From positions 1 to 14,359 of the forward strand of contig CAZBZG010000106.1 in the NCBI GenBank assembly GCA_964496245.1: a stretch of DNA of 14,359 nt. The letters are read 5' to 3'. Positions 7,292 through 14,359 of this stretch are shown here, in pieces. Origin of the DNA: CAZBZG01 sp964496245 (GTDB taxonomy: Bacteria > Planctomycetota > SZUA-567). Position 1 is the first letter of the stretch, and each line of letters starts with the position of its first letter. The translations under genes were made by a program, and so were the position numbers. Under the pieces are notes generated by a model. That model was not told the DNA's origin, did not search any database, and saw nothing but the letters and a program-made list of their open reading frames with translations.

Positions 7292-8689
7292 TCATCCGAG
7301 CAGCATCCAGGTCGCCAGCCCCAGATAGAGCGTCTGGGTGCCGATGTCGATCAGGGTGGTGATGAAGGGGCCGGCCGCCATGGCCGGGTCCACGCCTGCG
7401 CGGTGGCAGAGCATGGGGACGAGGGTCCCCAGCAGGACCGACGTGAGCACCCCGCAGAACATGGCGATGGCCACGACCAGGGCCACGCGTCCCACCGAGT
7501 GGCTCGCAGGCCCTGAGAATCCGAGGGCGAACACCCCGTAAGCGAATCCGCCGATTACAATCGTGCACACGAGCGCCACCATGATGCCCACCGACAGTTC
7601 GCGGCGAAGGATGCACAGGGTATCCTTCCATTCGATTTCGCCCATGGCCAGGCCGCGGACCGTGATCGTGCTCGACTGGATGGCAGCATTGCCGCCGAGG
7701 CCCATGATGGCGGGGATGAAGAAGGCGAGCACCACGACCTGTTCGAGCGTGTTCTGGAACCAGCGGTGCATGATGAGCGGCGTGACCAGTCCCATGCCGA
7801 GGAGCGTGGCCACCAGCCACGGCAGGCGCCGGTAGGCGCGCACGACGGCCCCGTGCTGCAGGGGCAGCGGGTCGCCCACGCCGGCCAGGCGGTACATGTC
7901 TTCCGACGCCTCGTCCTCCATGACCTCCAGGATGTCGTCGGGCGTGATGATCCCGAGCATCCGCCGGCCGAGGTCGACGACGGGCAGTACGGCCAGATCG
8001 TACTTGGCCATGTAGCGGGCGCAGATCTCCTGGTCGGCAAGAGGCCTTACCGTGATGGTGGCGCGGTCCATGAGCTGGCTCGCCGTCTGGTCGGGCTCGG
8101 CCGCGATCAGGTCGGCTACGCGGATAATGCCCTTGAGCCTCTTGTCGTCCCGGCAGACGAAGATCTCGTGGACGGTCTCGAGCTCCTCGTGCTCCTCTTT
8201 GAGCTTGAGGCGGATCTGCTCGGCCGTCTGGTCGGGCGTGACCCAGGAGAATTCGGTGGTCATGATGCCGCCGGCCGTGTCCGGCTCGTATTCCCGCAGC
8301 TCCCGCAGGTCTTCCGCGAGATCGGGCGCCAGGCGGGCCATGATGGCCTCGATCTTCTCCTCGTCCGCGTGGGCCAGCATGTCCGCTGCTTCGTCGGGCG
8401 GCATGGCGTCCACGAGCTCGGCCAGATCATGGACGGGCGCTTCCTCCACGAACTCGTCCACATCGGGTTCGTCCACCTCGTCGAGCACTTCGACGCGCTG
8501 CTCGAGGTCGAGCGTTTCCATGATCGCATGCCGCGTCTCGTCCGGAAGGTCGTCGAGTGCCTCGGCGATGTCGGCAGGGTGGGTGTCTTTGAGGCGCTGC
8601 CGGAGCGCCTGGCGATCGGCTTCCACGGTGAGAAAGGCGATCAGCTCGTCGACCACCGAACGCCGTTCGTCTGTGTGTTCGTGTGGCAT
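7292..8689 (-). CDS. mgtE: magnesium transporter MgtE
   Basis: MgtE is a Mg2+ channel/transporter of the inner membrane, gated by Mg2+ bound to its cytosolic domains. The 465-residue protein shows the full layout: an acidic helical N domain (about 10-135), a CBS pair (about 140-262, opening with TAGGIMTTEF), a connecting helix, and five membrane helices from about 290. The family signatures PAIMGLGGNAAIQSS (326-340) and GVDPAMAAGPFITTLIDI (432-449) are present, with Asp434 matching the pore Asp that binds Mg2+. ATG at 8689 has GAGGAG about seven bases upstream. It follows the GGDEF gene by 39 bases and is probably the last gene of a HAD-GGDEF-mgtE operon. Confidence 0.95.
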   Translation of the reverse strand: MPHEHTDERRSVVDELIAFLTVEADRQALRQRLKDTHPADIAEALDDLPDETRHAIMETLDLEQRVEVLDEVDEPDVDEFVEEAPVHDLAELVDAMPPDEAADMLAHADEEKIEAIMARLAPDLAEDLRELREYEPDTAGGIMTTEFSWVTPDQTAEQIRLKLKEEHEELETVHEIFVCRDDKRLKGIIRVADLIAAEPDQTASQLMDRATITVRPLADQEICARYMAKYDLAVLPVVDLGRRMLGIITPDDILEVMEDEASEDMYRLAGVGDPLPLQHGAVVRAYRRLPWLVATLLGMGLVTPLIMHRWFQNTLEQVVVLAFFIPAIMGLGGNAAIQSSTITVRGLAMGEIEWKDTLCILRRELSVGIMVALVCTIVIGGFAYGVFALGFSGPASHSVGRVALVVAIAMFCGVLTSVLLGTLVPMLCHRAGVDPAMAAGPFITTLIDIGTQTLYLGLATWMLLG

Positions 8690-8728
8690 GCCCGGTCTCC
8701 TCGGTCCGGGGGGTGGACGGCTCCGTTC

Positions 8729-9637
8729 CTAGAGCGGTTCCGCTGCGTCGGCGATGTCCTTGTAGGCGGTCGTGCGGTTGCGTCCGGAGCGCTTGGAATG
8801 GTAGAGGGCTCGGTCGCTGGTCGTGACCAGGTCGGGTGCGCGCGTGGCGTCCTGCGGGCAGCTGGCCACGCCCAGGCTGATCGTAATCTCGCCGTGGTCC
8901 TGGAAGCGCCGCTCGACATGTTCCCGCAGGCGTTCGGCGATGAGCAGCGCCTCGTGCGGATCGGTGCGGGGGAGAAGGAGCGCGAACTCCTCGCCCCCGT
9001 ACCGGGCGGCCACGTCCACGTCTCGCACCTCGTGGAGCAGGATCTTGCTGAGTTCCACAAGCACCTTGTCGCCCGCCTGGTGGCCGTGTTCGTCGTTGTA
9101 GGGCTTGAAGTGGTCGATGTCGAGCATGATGACCGAGATGTGGTTGCCGTAGCGCCGGTAGCGGCGCATCTCGCTCTTGAGCCGCTCCATGAAGGTCCGG
9201 TGGTCGTAGAGCCCCGTCAGGCCGTCGCGCAGGGCCACCTCGGCCACGACCGCCATGTTGGGCTGGCTGACCAGAAGCGCGTCGTCGAGCAGACGCTCGA
9301 CGTTGGAAAGGTAGTCGAGCGCCGCCACCTGGAGGCCGACGTTGCGGCCGAGTCGTTCCGACATCCACCACTTGTGCTTCAGGATCTGCTCCCACAGCTT
9401 CTCGGCCTGTTCGGTCGGGAAGTACTGGTGGGTCAGGGCGAAGAGGAGGTCCGAGTAGAAGGCGCCGCCGCGGCGGCGCTTCATCTCGTCGAGCACCGCC
9501 TTCTCGGCCGGGTTGAGCTCCCGGTCGCCCGCATACGCTTCGATCAGCTCCACGTCCAGGGTCATCTGGTCGAGGAAATCCAGGAGCTGTTTCTCGACGC
9601 GCCGCCGCTGACTGGCGCGGGCCGGTTGCTTGGCCAT
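8729..9637 (-). CDS. GGDEF diguanylate cyclase with a cytosolic N-terminal helical domain
   Basis: This enzyme is predicted to make the second messenger c-di-GMP from two GTP. The GGDEF domain (about 135-295) is complete: RDGLTGLYDHRTF, DIDHFKPYND, the active-site motif GGEEF (214-218), and the inhibitory site RDVD (205-208) at the canonical five residues before it. It is therefore likely to be active and feedback inhibited. The N-terminal 130 residues have no membrane helix, PAS or receiver signature. They contain FYSDLLFALTH and HKWWMSERLGRNVG, and I recall a similar segment in front of other bacterial GGDEF domains, so this may be a sensor domain without a name. ATG at 9637 has GAGGGAG nine bases upstream. 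It lies 21 bases after the HAD gene. Confidence 0.93.
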   Translation of the reverse strand: MAKQPARASQRRRVEKQLLDFLDQMTLDVELIEAYAGDRELNPAEKAVLDEMKRRRGGAFYSDLLFALTHQYFPTEQAEKLWEQILKHKWWMSERLGRNVGLQVAALDYLSNVERLLDDALLVSQPNMAVVAEVALRDGLTGLYDHRTFMERLKSEMRRYRRYGNHISVIMLDIDHFKPYNDEHGHQAGDKVLVELSKILLHEVRDVDVAARYGGEEFALLLPRTDPHEALLIAERLREHVERRFQDHGEITISLGVASCPQDATRAPDLVTTSDRALYHSKRSGRNRTTAYKDIADAAEPL

Positions 9638-9658
9638 GGGCGTACACTCCCTCTTCGG

Positions 9659-10333
9659 TCAGGAGGCGGGAACACCTGGGGGCGCCGCGTGCAGCACCCA
9701 TTCAATGGCTGCCGGTGTGTCTCGGAATACGCGCTCGGCACGGGCGAGGTCGGATGCTGCATGGGTCGTGCCGACAGCCACCACTTGGCATCCGGCTGTG
9801 TGTGCGGCGCGGACTCCGGACGGGGAATCTTCGATGACCGCGCAGGCAGCGGGGAGCATCCCAAGCGCTGCGGCGGCCCGCACAAAGGCCTCGGGCGCGG
9901 GTTTGGGTTCCGTCACGTCTTCGGCCGTGATCACGGCGGCAAAGCGATCCGCGAGCCCGGCGTGGTGCAGGGTGTGGTGCGCGTCCAGGCGGTGGCTCGA
10001 GGTGGCCACGGCCATGGAAAGTCCCTGGGCGGCCACCCGTGCGAGGGCCTCGAGCAAATCGGGCGCGGGCCGGATGGTTGCCGTGACCCGTTCGCGGAAG
10101 CGTTCGCGCTTGCGCGTGAGGAGAACGTCCGGCTCGATGGCGATCCGTCCGGACGCGGCCAGGTGCTCGGCCAACAGCCGGTCCGGAATGCCGATCCAGG
10201 CGTCGAACCATTCGTGGCTGAGCGCCACGCCCTCGGCCTGGAGCACCAGGGCCCACGCTTCCGCGTGCAGAGGTTCGGTGTCGGCGAGCACACCGTCCAG
10301 GTCGAAGATGACGCTGCGCAGGGTCGGGGGCAT
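9659..10333 (-). CDS. HAD-superfamily hydrolase, beta-phosphoglucomutase/phosphatase-like
   Basis: This is a cytosolic HAD enzyme of subfamily I with a helical cap, acting on a small phosphorylated metabolite that cannot be named from sequence. The 224-residue protein contains motif I FDLDGVLADTEPLH (nucleophile Asp11, acid/base Asp13), motif II VATSSH (Thr111/Ser112), motif III Lys144 in EPKPAPE, and motif IV VIEDSPSGVRAA (Glu168, Asp169). The cap has the layout of beta-phosphoglucomutase and phosphoglycolate phosphatase. ATG at 10333 has GAGGAGG nine bases upstream and its own promoter. It is probably the first gene of the unit with GGDEF and mgtE. No functional link between the three is evident. 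Confidence 0.92.
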   Translation of the reverse strand: MPPTLRSVIFDLDGVLADTEPLHAEAWALVLQAEGVALSHEWFDAWIGIPDRLLAEHLAASGRIAIEPDVLLTRKRERFRERVTATIRPAPDLLEALARVAAQGLSMAVATSSHRLDAHHTLHHAGLADRFAAVITAEDVTEPKPAPEAFVRAAAALGMLPAACAVIEDSPSGVRAAHTAGCQVVAVGTTHAASDLARAERVFRDTPAAIEWVLHAAPPGVPAS

Positions 10334-10357
10334 GGGACCGGTCCTCCTCGTCCGGCG

Positions 10358-10386
10358 ATTGTAACCGCATGCAGCGTGGATGCAAA
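10358..10386 (-). promoter_or_regulatory. promoter of the HAD-GGDEF-mgtE unit
   Basis: On the minus strand TTTGCA (10386-10381) and TACAAT (10363-10358) are separated by 17 bases. The -10 matches consensus at five of six positions. The predicted leader is about 17 bases and contains the Shine-Dalgarno GAGGAGG, so this is a normal leadered transcript. Confidence 0.55.
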
Positions 10387-10415
10387 GGCCAAAGGGAGGG
10401 CGGGATGCTTGACGC

Positions 10416-11456
10416 TCACGAACGATCCGCGTCCACGCGTACGTCTGCGAGTTCCTCCGGGTCCACGCTGGGATGCACCGCGGCCTCCTGCTCCTGCGCC
10501 GGGTGCCCGCCGCCTGGCCAGCGCAGCACAGCGGCGCGGCCTTCACGGCGGTGTTTGGAGTGGTGGACCGCGAGCCCGGCGGCCAGGCCCGCGGTTTCCG
10601 GGCCGCAGGTGCCGCGGACCAGTACCAGGGCGCCCGGTCGGTCCCGCGCGAGAAAGCAGGTATCCCCGGCGCGGGTGAGCCCTCGGAGTTCCTCGTTCTC
10701 CACGTCCCGCCGGCTGACCACGAGTTTGGTGCCCTCAGCCAGGCGATAGTGACGCCCCACGCGCAGCAGCCGGATGTCGTCCGCGCCGCAGACCGGGTCG
10801 TGGTCGAGGAGGTCCTGGAGCCGGCGGGCGAAGCTCTTGTCCGTAAGCAGGCACCCGCCGGCTGGGGTGTCGAATCCGGTGATGCCGAGCTCTTCGGCCA
10901 GGGCCAGCTGCGGTGTGCGGCCACGGCCCGCAAAGTCGCAGAGCGCGTCGCGGTCGATCCATCCCTCGGTCTCGGGACGTGTGGGCGCGAGCAGCCTGGC
11001 GGAGAGTGGCCGCACGAGCAGGCCCTCCAGGCCGATCGCCCGGGCGTGCTTGTCGACCGACCGCAGGGCGTCTCGCCGTTGGCTCATGGGCCGCTGGCCC
11101 ACCACCTCGCCTGTGACCGCGAAATCCGCGCCCGCTTCCTCCAGCACGGCCTTGGCGTGGGTCAGCGCGAGCATCCGGCAGTCGATGCAGGGATTGAGGC
11201 GCTTGCCGTGACCGTAGCGGGGATTGCGGACGAGTTGCAGGAGTTCGTCGGTGACGTCATGGACGACGAGCGCCCTTGCCCCCAGGGCCAGGATTCGCTG
11301 GCGCAGGGCGTCCTGCCCAGCGGCCTGATCGGTCTTGGGGTGGAAAGCGTGGGCCGCGTGGAAGGCCACCACCGCCACGCCCTGCCGGACCATCAGAGCG
11401 GTGGCGAGCGAACTATCGAGGCCCCCGGAGACGAGAGCGACACAGGTGCGTTGCAT
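10416..11456 (-). CDS. PP-loop tRNA thiolase-like protein with C-terminal NFACT-R-like domain
   Basis: This is probably a tRNA sulfur-insertion enzyme of the MnmA/ThiI class; the target base is unknown. The 346-residue protein begins with the ATP-pyrophosphatase loop SGGLDSS (10-16). It continues with NPCIDCRM (Cys90, Cys93) and VTGEVVGQRPMSQ (114-126), similar to segments in MnmA and ThiI, and PAGGCLLTD with Cys202. Cys90, Cys93 and Cys202 could be catalytic or hold an iron-sulfur cluster. There is no THUMP domain as in ThiI. From about 226 it has LRVGRHYRL, KLVVSRRDVENE and AAGLAVHHSKHR, which resemble the NFACT-R RNA-binding domain. ATG at 11456 was chosen because AGGAGA lies about seven bases upstream and the PP-loop follows at once; a longer frame upstream looks non-coding. 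The HAD gene lies 82 bases downstream and has its own promoter. Confidence 0.8.
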   Translation of the reverse strand: MQRTCVALVSGGLDSSLATALMVRQGVAVVAFHAAHAFHPKTDQAAGQDALRQRILALGARALVVHDVTDELLQLVRNPRYGHGKRLNPCIDCRMLALTHAKAVLEEAGADFAVTGEVVGQRPMSQRRDALRSVDKHARAIGLEGLLVRPLSARLLAPTRPETEGWIDRDALCDFAGRGRTPQLALAEELGITGFDTPAGGCLLTDKSFARRLQDLLDHDPVCGADDIRLLRVGRHYRLAEGTKLVVSRRDVENEELRGLTRAGDTCFLARDRPGALVLVRGTCGPETAGLAAGLAVHHSKHRREGRAAVLRWPGGGHPAQEQEAAVHPSVDPEELADVRVDADRS

Positions 11457-11535
11457 GCTGTTTTCTCCTGCGCTCAGCTTTATGCGCCAGCCATCAGCAG
11501 GGCGGGCGGCCGCCGCACGCGTACCGCCCGGAACC

Positions 11536-11564
11536 ATGCTAGCTCTGCATCGTGCGAAACGCAA
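11536..11564 (-). promoter_or_regulatory. candidate promoter of the PP-loop thiolase gene
   Basis: On the minus strand TTGCGT (11564-11559) and TAGCAT (11541-11536) are separated by 17 bases. Each matches consensus only partly (three and four of six). The leader would be about 73 bases. Confidence 0.35.
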
Positions 11565-11699
11565 GGCTGCTGAGGTGCGGACAGCGCTGCAAAGCGAAAT
11601 CGGGGCTGCACCCGGTCCGCGCCGGCCGTGGGAGGTCGCTTGGGGATGCGGCGGACAAAGTGCGCAGCGGTACCGGCCGTGCCCGACCCGGCTTCGTCC

Positions 11700-11727
11700 T
11701 TGCCCGCTCGGCCGGGGCGGTTACAAT
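11700..11727 (+). promoter_or_regulatory. promoter of the GT4 glycosyltransferase, leaderless geometry
   Basis: TTGCCC (11700-11705), a 16-base spacer, then TACAAT (11722-11727, five of six to consensus). Seven bases separate the -10 from ATG at 11735, so the transcript should begin at the start codon. There is no Shine-Dalgarno sequence at a useful distance. Confidence 0.55.
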
Positions 11728-11734
11728 GACCGCC

Positions 11735-12928
11735 ATGCATATCGGGATCAATGCTCTGGCGCTGCGTTCCGGCGAATACTCAGGCGTGCACGTGGCGGCC
11801 CGCGGGGCGATCAACGCGGTGGTCGGCCACGCAGCGCCGGACGACCGGTTCACGCTGTACGTCCAGCGGAAGCTGCCCCGAAATTTGCCGCAGCCGGGCG
11901 AAACCGTGCGGCACGTCCCCCCGTTCTGGCCCGTGGGCTGGCGGGCCGGGCGCATCACCTGGGAGCAGTTTCGCCTGCCCGCTCGCGTGTTCGCCGACCA
12001 CGTGGACCTGCTCTGGTGCCCGGCCTATGTCATGCCCCGCACCTGCCTCAAGCCGGTCGTGCTATCCGTACACGATCTCTTCGCCCTCCGCCAGCCCGAG
12101 GTGTGCACCCGCGCCAACCGCAGCCATTTCGTCCGCATGCTGCCCAAGAGCCTGGCGCGGGCCAGGTGCATCGTGGTGCCGAGCGACTGGGTCCGCCAGG
12201 AGCTCGTTGCCTATGCGCGCACGCTGCGCGACGAGGAGCAGCCTCCGGTCGACCTCGGCGACGTAGAGGAGCGCACGCGCGTCATCCCCTGGGGCGTGGA
12301 CGAACGGTTCGCGCCCGTGCAAGACCCGGCCCAGCGCGAAACCGTGGCGCTGCGGTACGGACTGCCCCCCCGTTTCGTCCTCTACGTGGGACGCGTGGAA
12401 CCCAAGAAGAACGTGCGGCGGGCCGTGGAAGCCTACTTCGCCGCCGTCATGAGCAAGGGGCTGCCCCATCGCCTTGTCCTGCTGGGGCCTCGGGGGTGGG
12501 GCGAAGAGAAGCAGGTCGCGCGGCTTATCCGCAATCTCGGGCTGGAGCAGAAGGCCGTGTGCCTCGGCTTCGTGCCGGACGAGGACCTGCCCGCTATCTA
12601 CAGCCTGGCCGACTGCCTGCTCTTTCCCTCTATCGCCGAAGGCTTCGGCCTGCCCGTGCTCGAAGCCATGGCCTGTGGCACGCCGGTGGTGGCCTCTGGC
12701 ATCCCGCCCCTGGCTGCGCTCACGGATGGCGTTGCCCAGCTCGCGCCGCCCGAGGACCTGCCCGGCTTGCGCGCGGCACTCGAGGCCGTGCTTGCCAATC
12801 CGGCCCGGGCGCGGGAGCTGGCGGACAAGGGCAGGATGCGGGCCCGCGCATTCACCTGGCAGGCGTATGGTAAGGCCATGGTCGCGCTCTTCCAGGGCGT
12901 CATTCTGGAAGACCGCGCCAACCGCTGA
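11735..12928 (+). CDS. GT4-family glycosyltransferase
   Basis: This is a retaining GT-B glycosyltransferase that probably moves a sugar from a nucleotide-sugar donor onto a lipid or polysaccharide acceptor at the inner face of the membrane. The 397-residue protein has the two Rossmann domains of the family. The donor-binding half contains LYVGRVEPKKNVRRAVEAY (Arg220, Lys225) and the E-x7-E motif EGFGLPVLE (Glu302, Glu310), followed by AMACGTPVVAS. The linker CIVVPSDWVRQEL (145-157) is also typical. This looks like the WbaZ/mannosyltransferase-type subgroup, but the sugar cannot be read from sequence. ATG at 11735 gives the normal N-terminus MHIGINAL; ATG at 11726 is in frame but overlaps the -10. 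A probable terminator follows. Confidence 0.93.
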   Translation: MHIGINALALRSGEYSGVHVAARGAINAVVGHAAPDDRFTLYVQRKLPRNLPQPGETVRHVPPFWPVGWRAGRITWEQFRLPARVFADHVDLLWCPAYVMPRTCLKPVVLSVHDLFALRQPEVCTRANRSHFVRMLPKSLARARCIVVPSDWVRQELVAYARTLRDEEQPPVDLGDVEERTRVIPWGVDERFAPVQDPAQRETVALRYGLPPRFVLYVGRVEPKKNVRRAVEAYFAAVMSKGLPHRLVLLGPRGWGEEKQVARLIRNLGLEQKAVCLGFVPDEDLPAIYSLADCLLFPSIAEGFGLPVLEAMACGTPVVASGIPPLAALTDGVAQLAPPEDLPGLRAALEAVLANPARARELADKGRMRARAFTWQAYGKAMVALFQGVILEDRANR

Positions 12929-12986
12929 CACGTCAGAATGACAGAACGTTCGGCATGGCTGGAGGCGCCGCCCGCTGCGCCCGGCT

Positions 12987-13025
12987 CAACCGCGCCCGGA
13001 ACCCCGCGGTTGTCGCGTTTCTTTT
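12987..13025 (+). terminator. probable intrinsic terminator after the GT4 gene
   Basis: A perfect 8-bp stem, CAACCGCG (12987-12994) with CGCGGTTG (13005-13012), has a 10-base loop. It is followed after five bases by TTTCTTTT (13018-13025). The five-base gap before the T-run weakens the case. It would separate the GT4 gene from groEL. Confidence 0.45.
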
Positions 13026-13131
13026 AACCTGCTATCCAAAAAGGCCTTGGCGTGCTCCGACCGGAAGGTGCCAGGGTCCCAGTCGCTATCCAGCCGTGAC
13101 AGGCATGCGGATGGCACAACGATTGCTCTTG

Positions 13132-13141
13132 GTTGCGCAAC
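13132..13141. repeat. 10-bp palindrome upstream of groEL
   Basis: GTTGCGCAAC is a perfect inverted repeat about 110 bases before the groEL start. Its size would suit a dimeric regulator, but it occurs only once in this gap and could be chance. Confidence 0.2.
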
Positions 13142-13181
13142 TGGGAACGGTGTGTTGTTTACGTACAGGTCCCGTGATTCG

Positions 13182-13206
13182 GTTGGGTTGTACGCGTTCG
13201 CCCAAC
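13182..13206 (+). other. possible 5'-leader hairpin of groEL
   Basis: GTTGGG (13182-13187) pairs perfectly with CCCAAC (13201-13206) around a 13-base loop, 46 bases before the groEL ATG. It is not followed by a T-run, so it is not a terminator. It could be a leader structure or chance. Confidence 0.25.
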
Positions 13207-13239
13207 AGAAGAGGTGGAACCCCGGAAGACCGAGCAATC

Positions 13240-13245
13240 AGGAGG
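13240..13245 (+). promoter_or_regulatory. strong Shine-Dalgarno of groEL
   Basis: AGGAGG lies seven bases before ATG at 13253, a near-ideal site that fits a highly expressed protein. Confidence 0.75.
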
Positions 13246-13252
13246 GGCACGA

Positions 13253-14359
<1,107 letters not shown>

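Larger units (their letters stand above)
11457..11734. other. divergent intergenic region between thiolase and GT4 genes
   Basis: This 278-base region carries a promoter for each flanking gene. The stretch from about 11565 to 11699 between them shows no convincing gene, hairpin or repeat. Open frames running through it are extensions of the flanking frames in high-GC DNA. Confidence 0.5.
12929..13252. other. 324-base intergenic region upstream of groEL
   Basis: The first 100 bases hold a probable terminator. The rest is less GC-rich than the surrounding genes and forms the groEL upstream region. I see no groES, no CIRCE operator (TTAGCACTC with inverted partner), no tRNA and no strong sigma70 promoter. 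It contains the short palindrome GTTGCGCAAC (13132-13141) and a possible hairpin at 13182-13206. Confidence 0.5.

Noticed and set aside
7766..10678. A 970-codon open frame on the plus strand across mgtE, GGDEF and HAD
   Set aside because: It is antisense to three well-supported genes, spans their intergenic gaps and shows no domain. It is a shadow of high-GC codon usage.
12986..13237. A possible 83-residue minus-strand gene in the groEL upstream region
   Set aside because: It overlaps the probable terminator and the groEL leader, has no Shine-Dalgarno that I can see, and matches no family I recognise.
13021..13252. A tRNA or small RNA gene in the lower-GC gap before groEL
   Set aside because: No cloverleaf or T-arm GGTTCGAnTCC pattern is present, and the only hairpins are short and isolated.

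Overview
The window is high-GC bacterial chromosome (most genes look like about two-thirds G+C by eye) and is densely coded. It holds eleven complete protein genes and two genes cut by the window edges. I found no tRNA, rRNA, CRISPR array, insertion sequence or prophage. The best guess for the host is a member of, or close to, the Planctomycetota/PVC group. The reasons are the GroEL sequence (a Trp in 'DKSWGSP', and the stretch 'GFLSPHFVTDQ'), a YidC with a long linker and a very basic C-terminal tail, and a divergent MnmE. This placement is an inference from remembered family patterns, not from a search.

Left part, 1-4634: a truncated minus-strand AAA ATPase (DUF4143 type) sits beside the conserved cluster rnpA-yidD-yidC-mnmE on the plus strand. 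The first three genes overlap by GTGA stop/start junctions, and mnmE follows six bases later. rpmH, the usual first gene of this cluster, is absent from its expected place. The cluster makes the RNase P protein, the membrane insertase with its small accessory protein, and a GTPase for wobble-uridine modification of tRNA. That GTPase has lost several residues needed for GTP hydrolysis.

Middle part, 4661-11456: a minus-strand pair (acylphosphatase, then a metallophosphoesterase) converges on mnmE. A plus-strand GT-C type membrane glycosyltransferase diverges from that pair. It converges with a minus-strand run transcribed in the order PP-loop tRNA thiolase-like gene, HAD phosphatase/mutase, GGDEF diguanylate cyclase, MgtE magnesium transporter. 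The HAD gene has its own promoter and probably drives GGDEF and mgtE as one operon.

Right part, 11735-14359: a GT4 glycosyltransferase diverges from the thiolase gene and is followed by a probable terminator. A 324-base gap then leads to a 3'-truncated groEL that has no groES before it and no CIRCE operator.

The most notable regulatory pattern is a set of three unlinked genes (the ATPase, the GT-C enzyme and the GT4 enzyme). Each has a -10-like hexamer of the form TAnnAT exactly seven bases before its chosen ATG and lacks a Shine-Dalgarno sequence, which predicts leaderless mRNAs. Nearly all other genes here have clear Shine-Dalgarno sequences. I see no obvious new defence or mobile system. 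The points most worth following up are the degenerate MnmE, the PP-loop/NFACT-R-like fusion protein and the leaderless motif.
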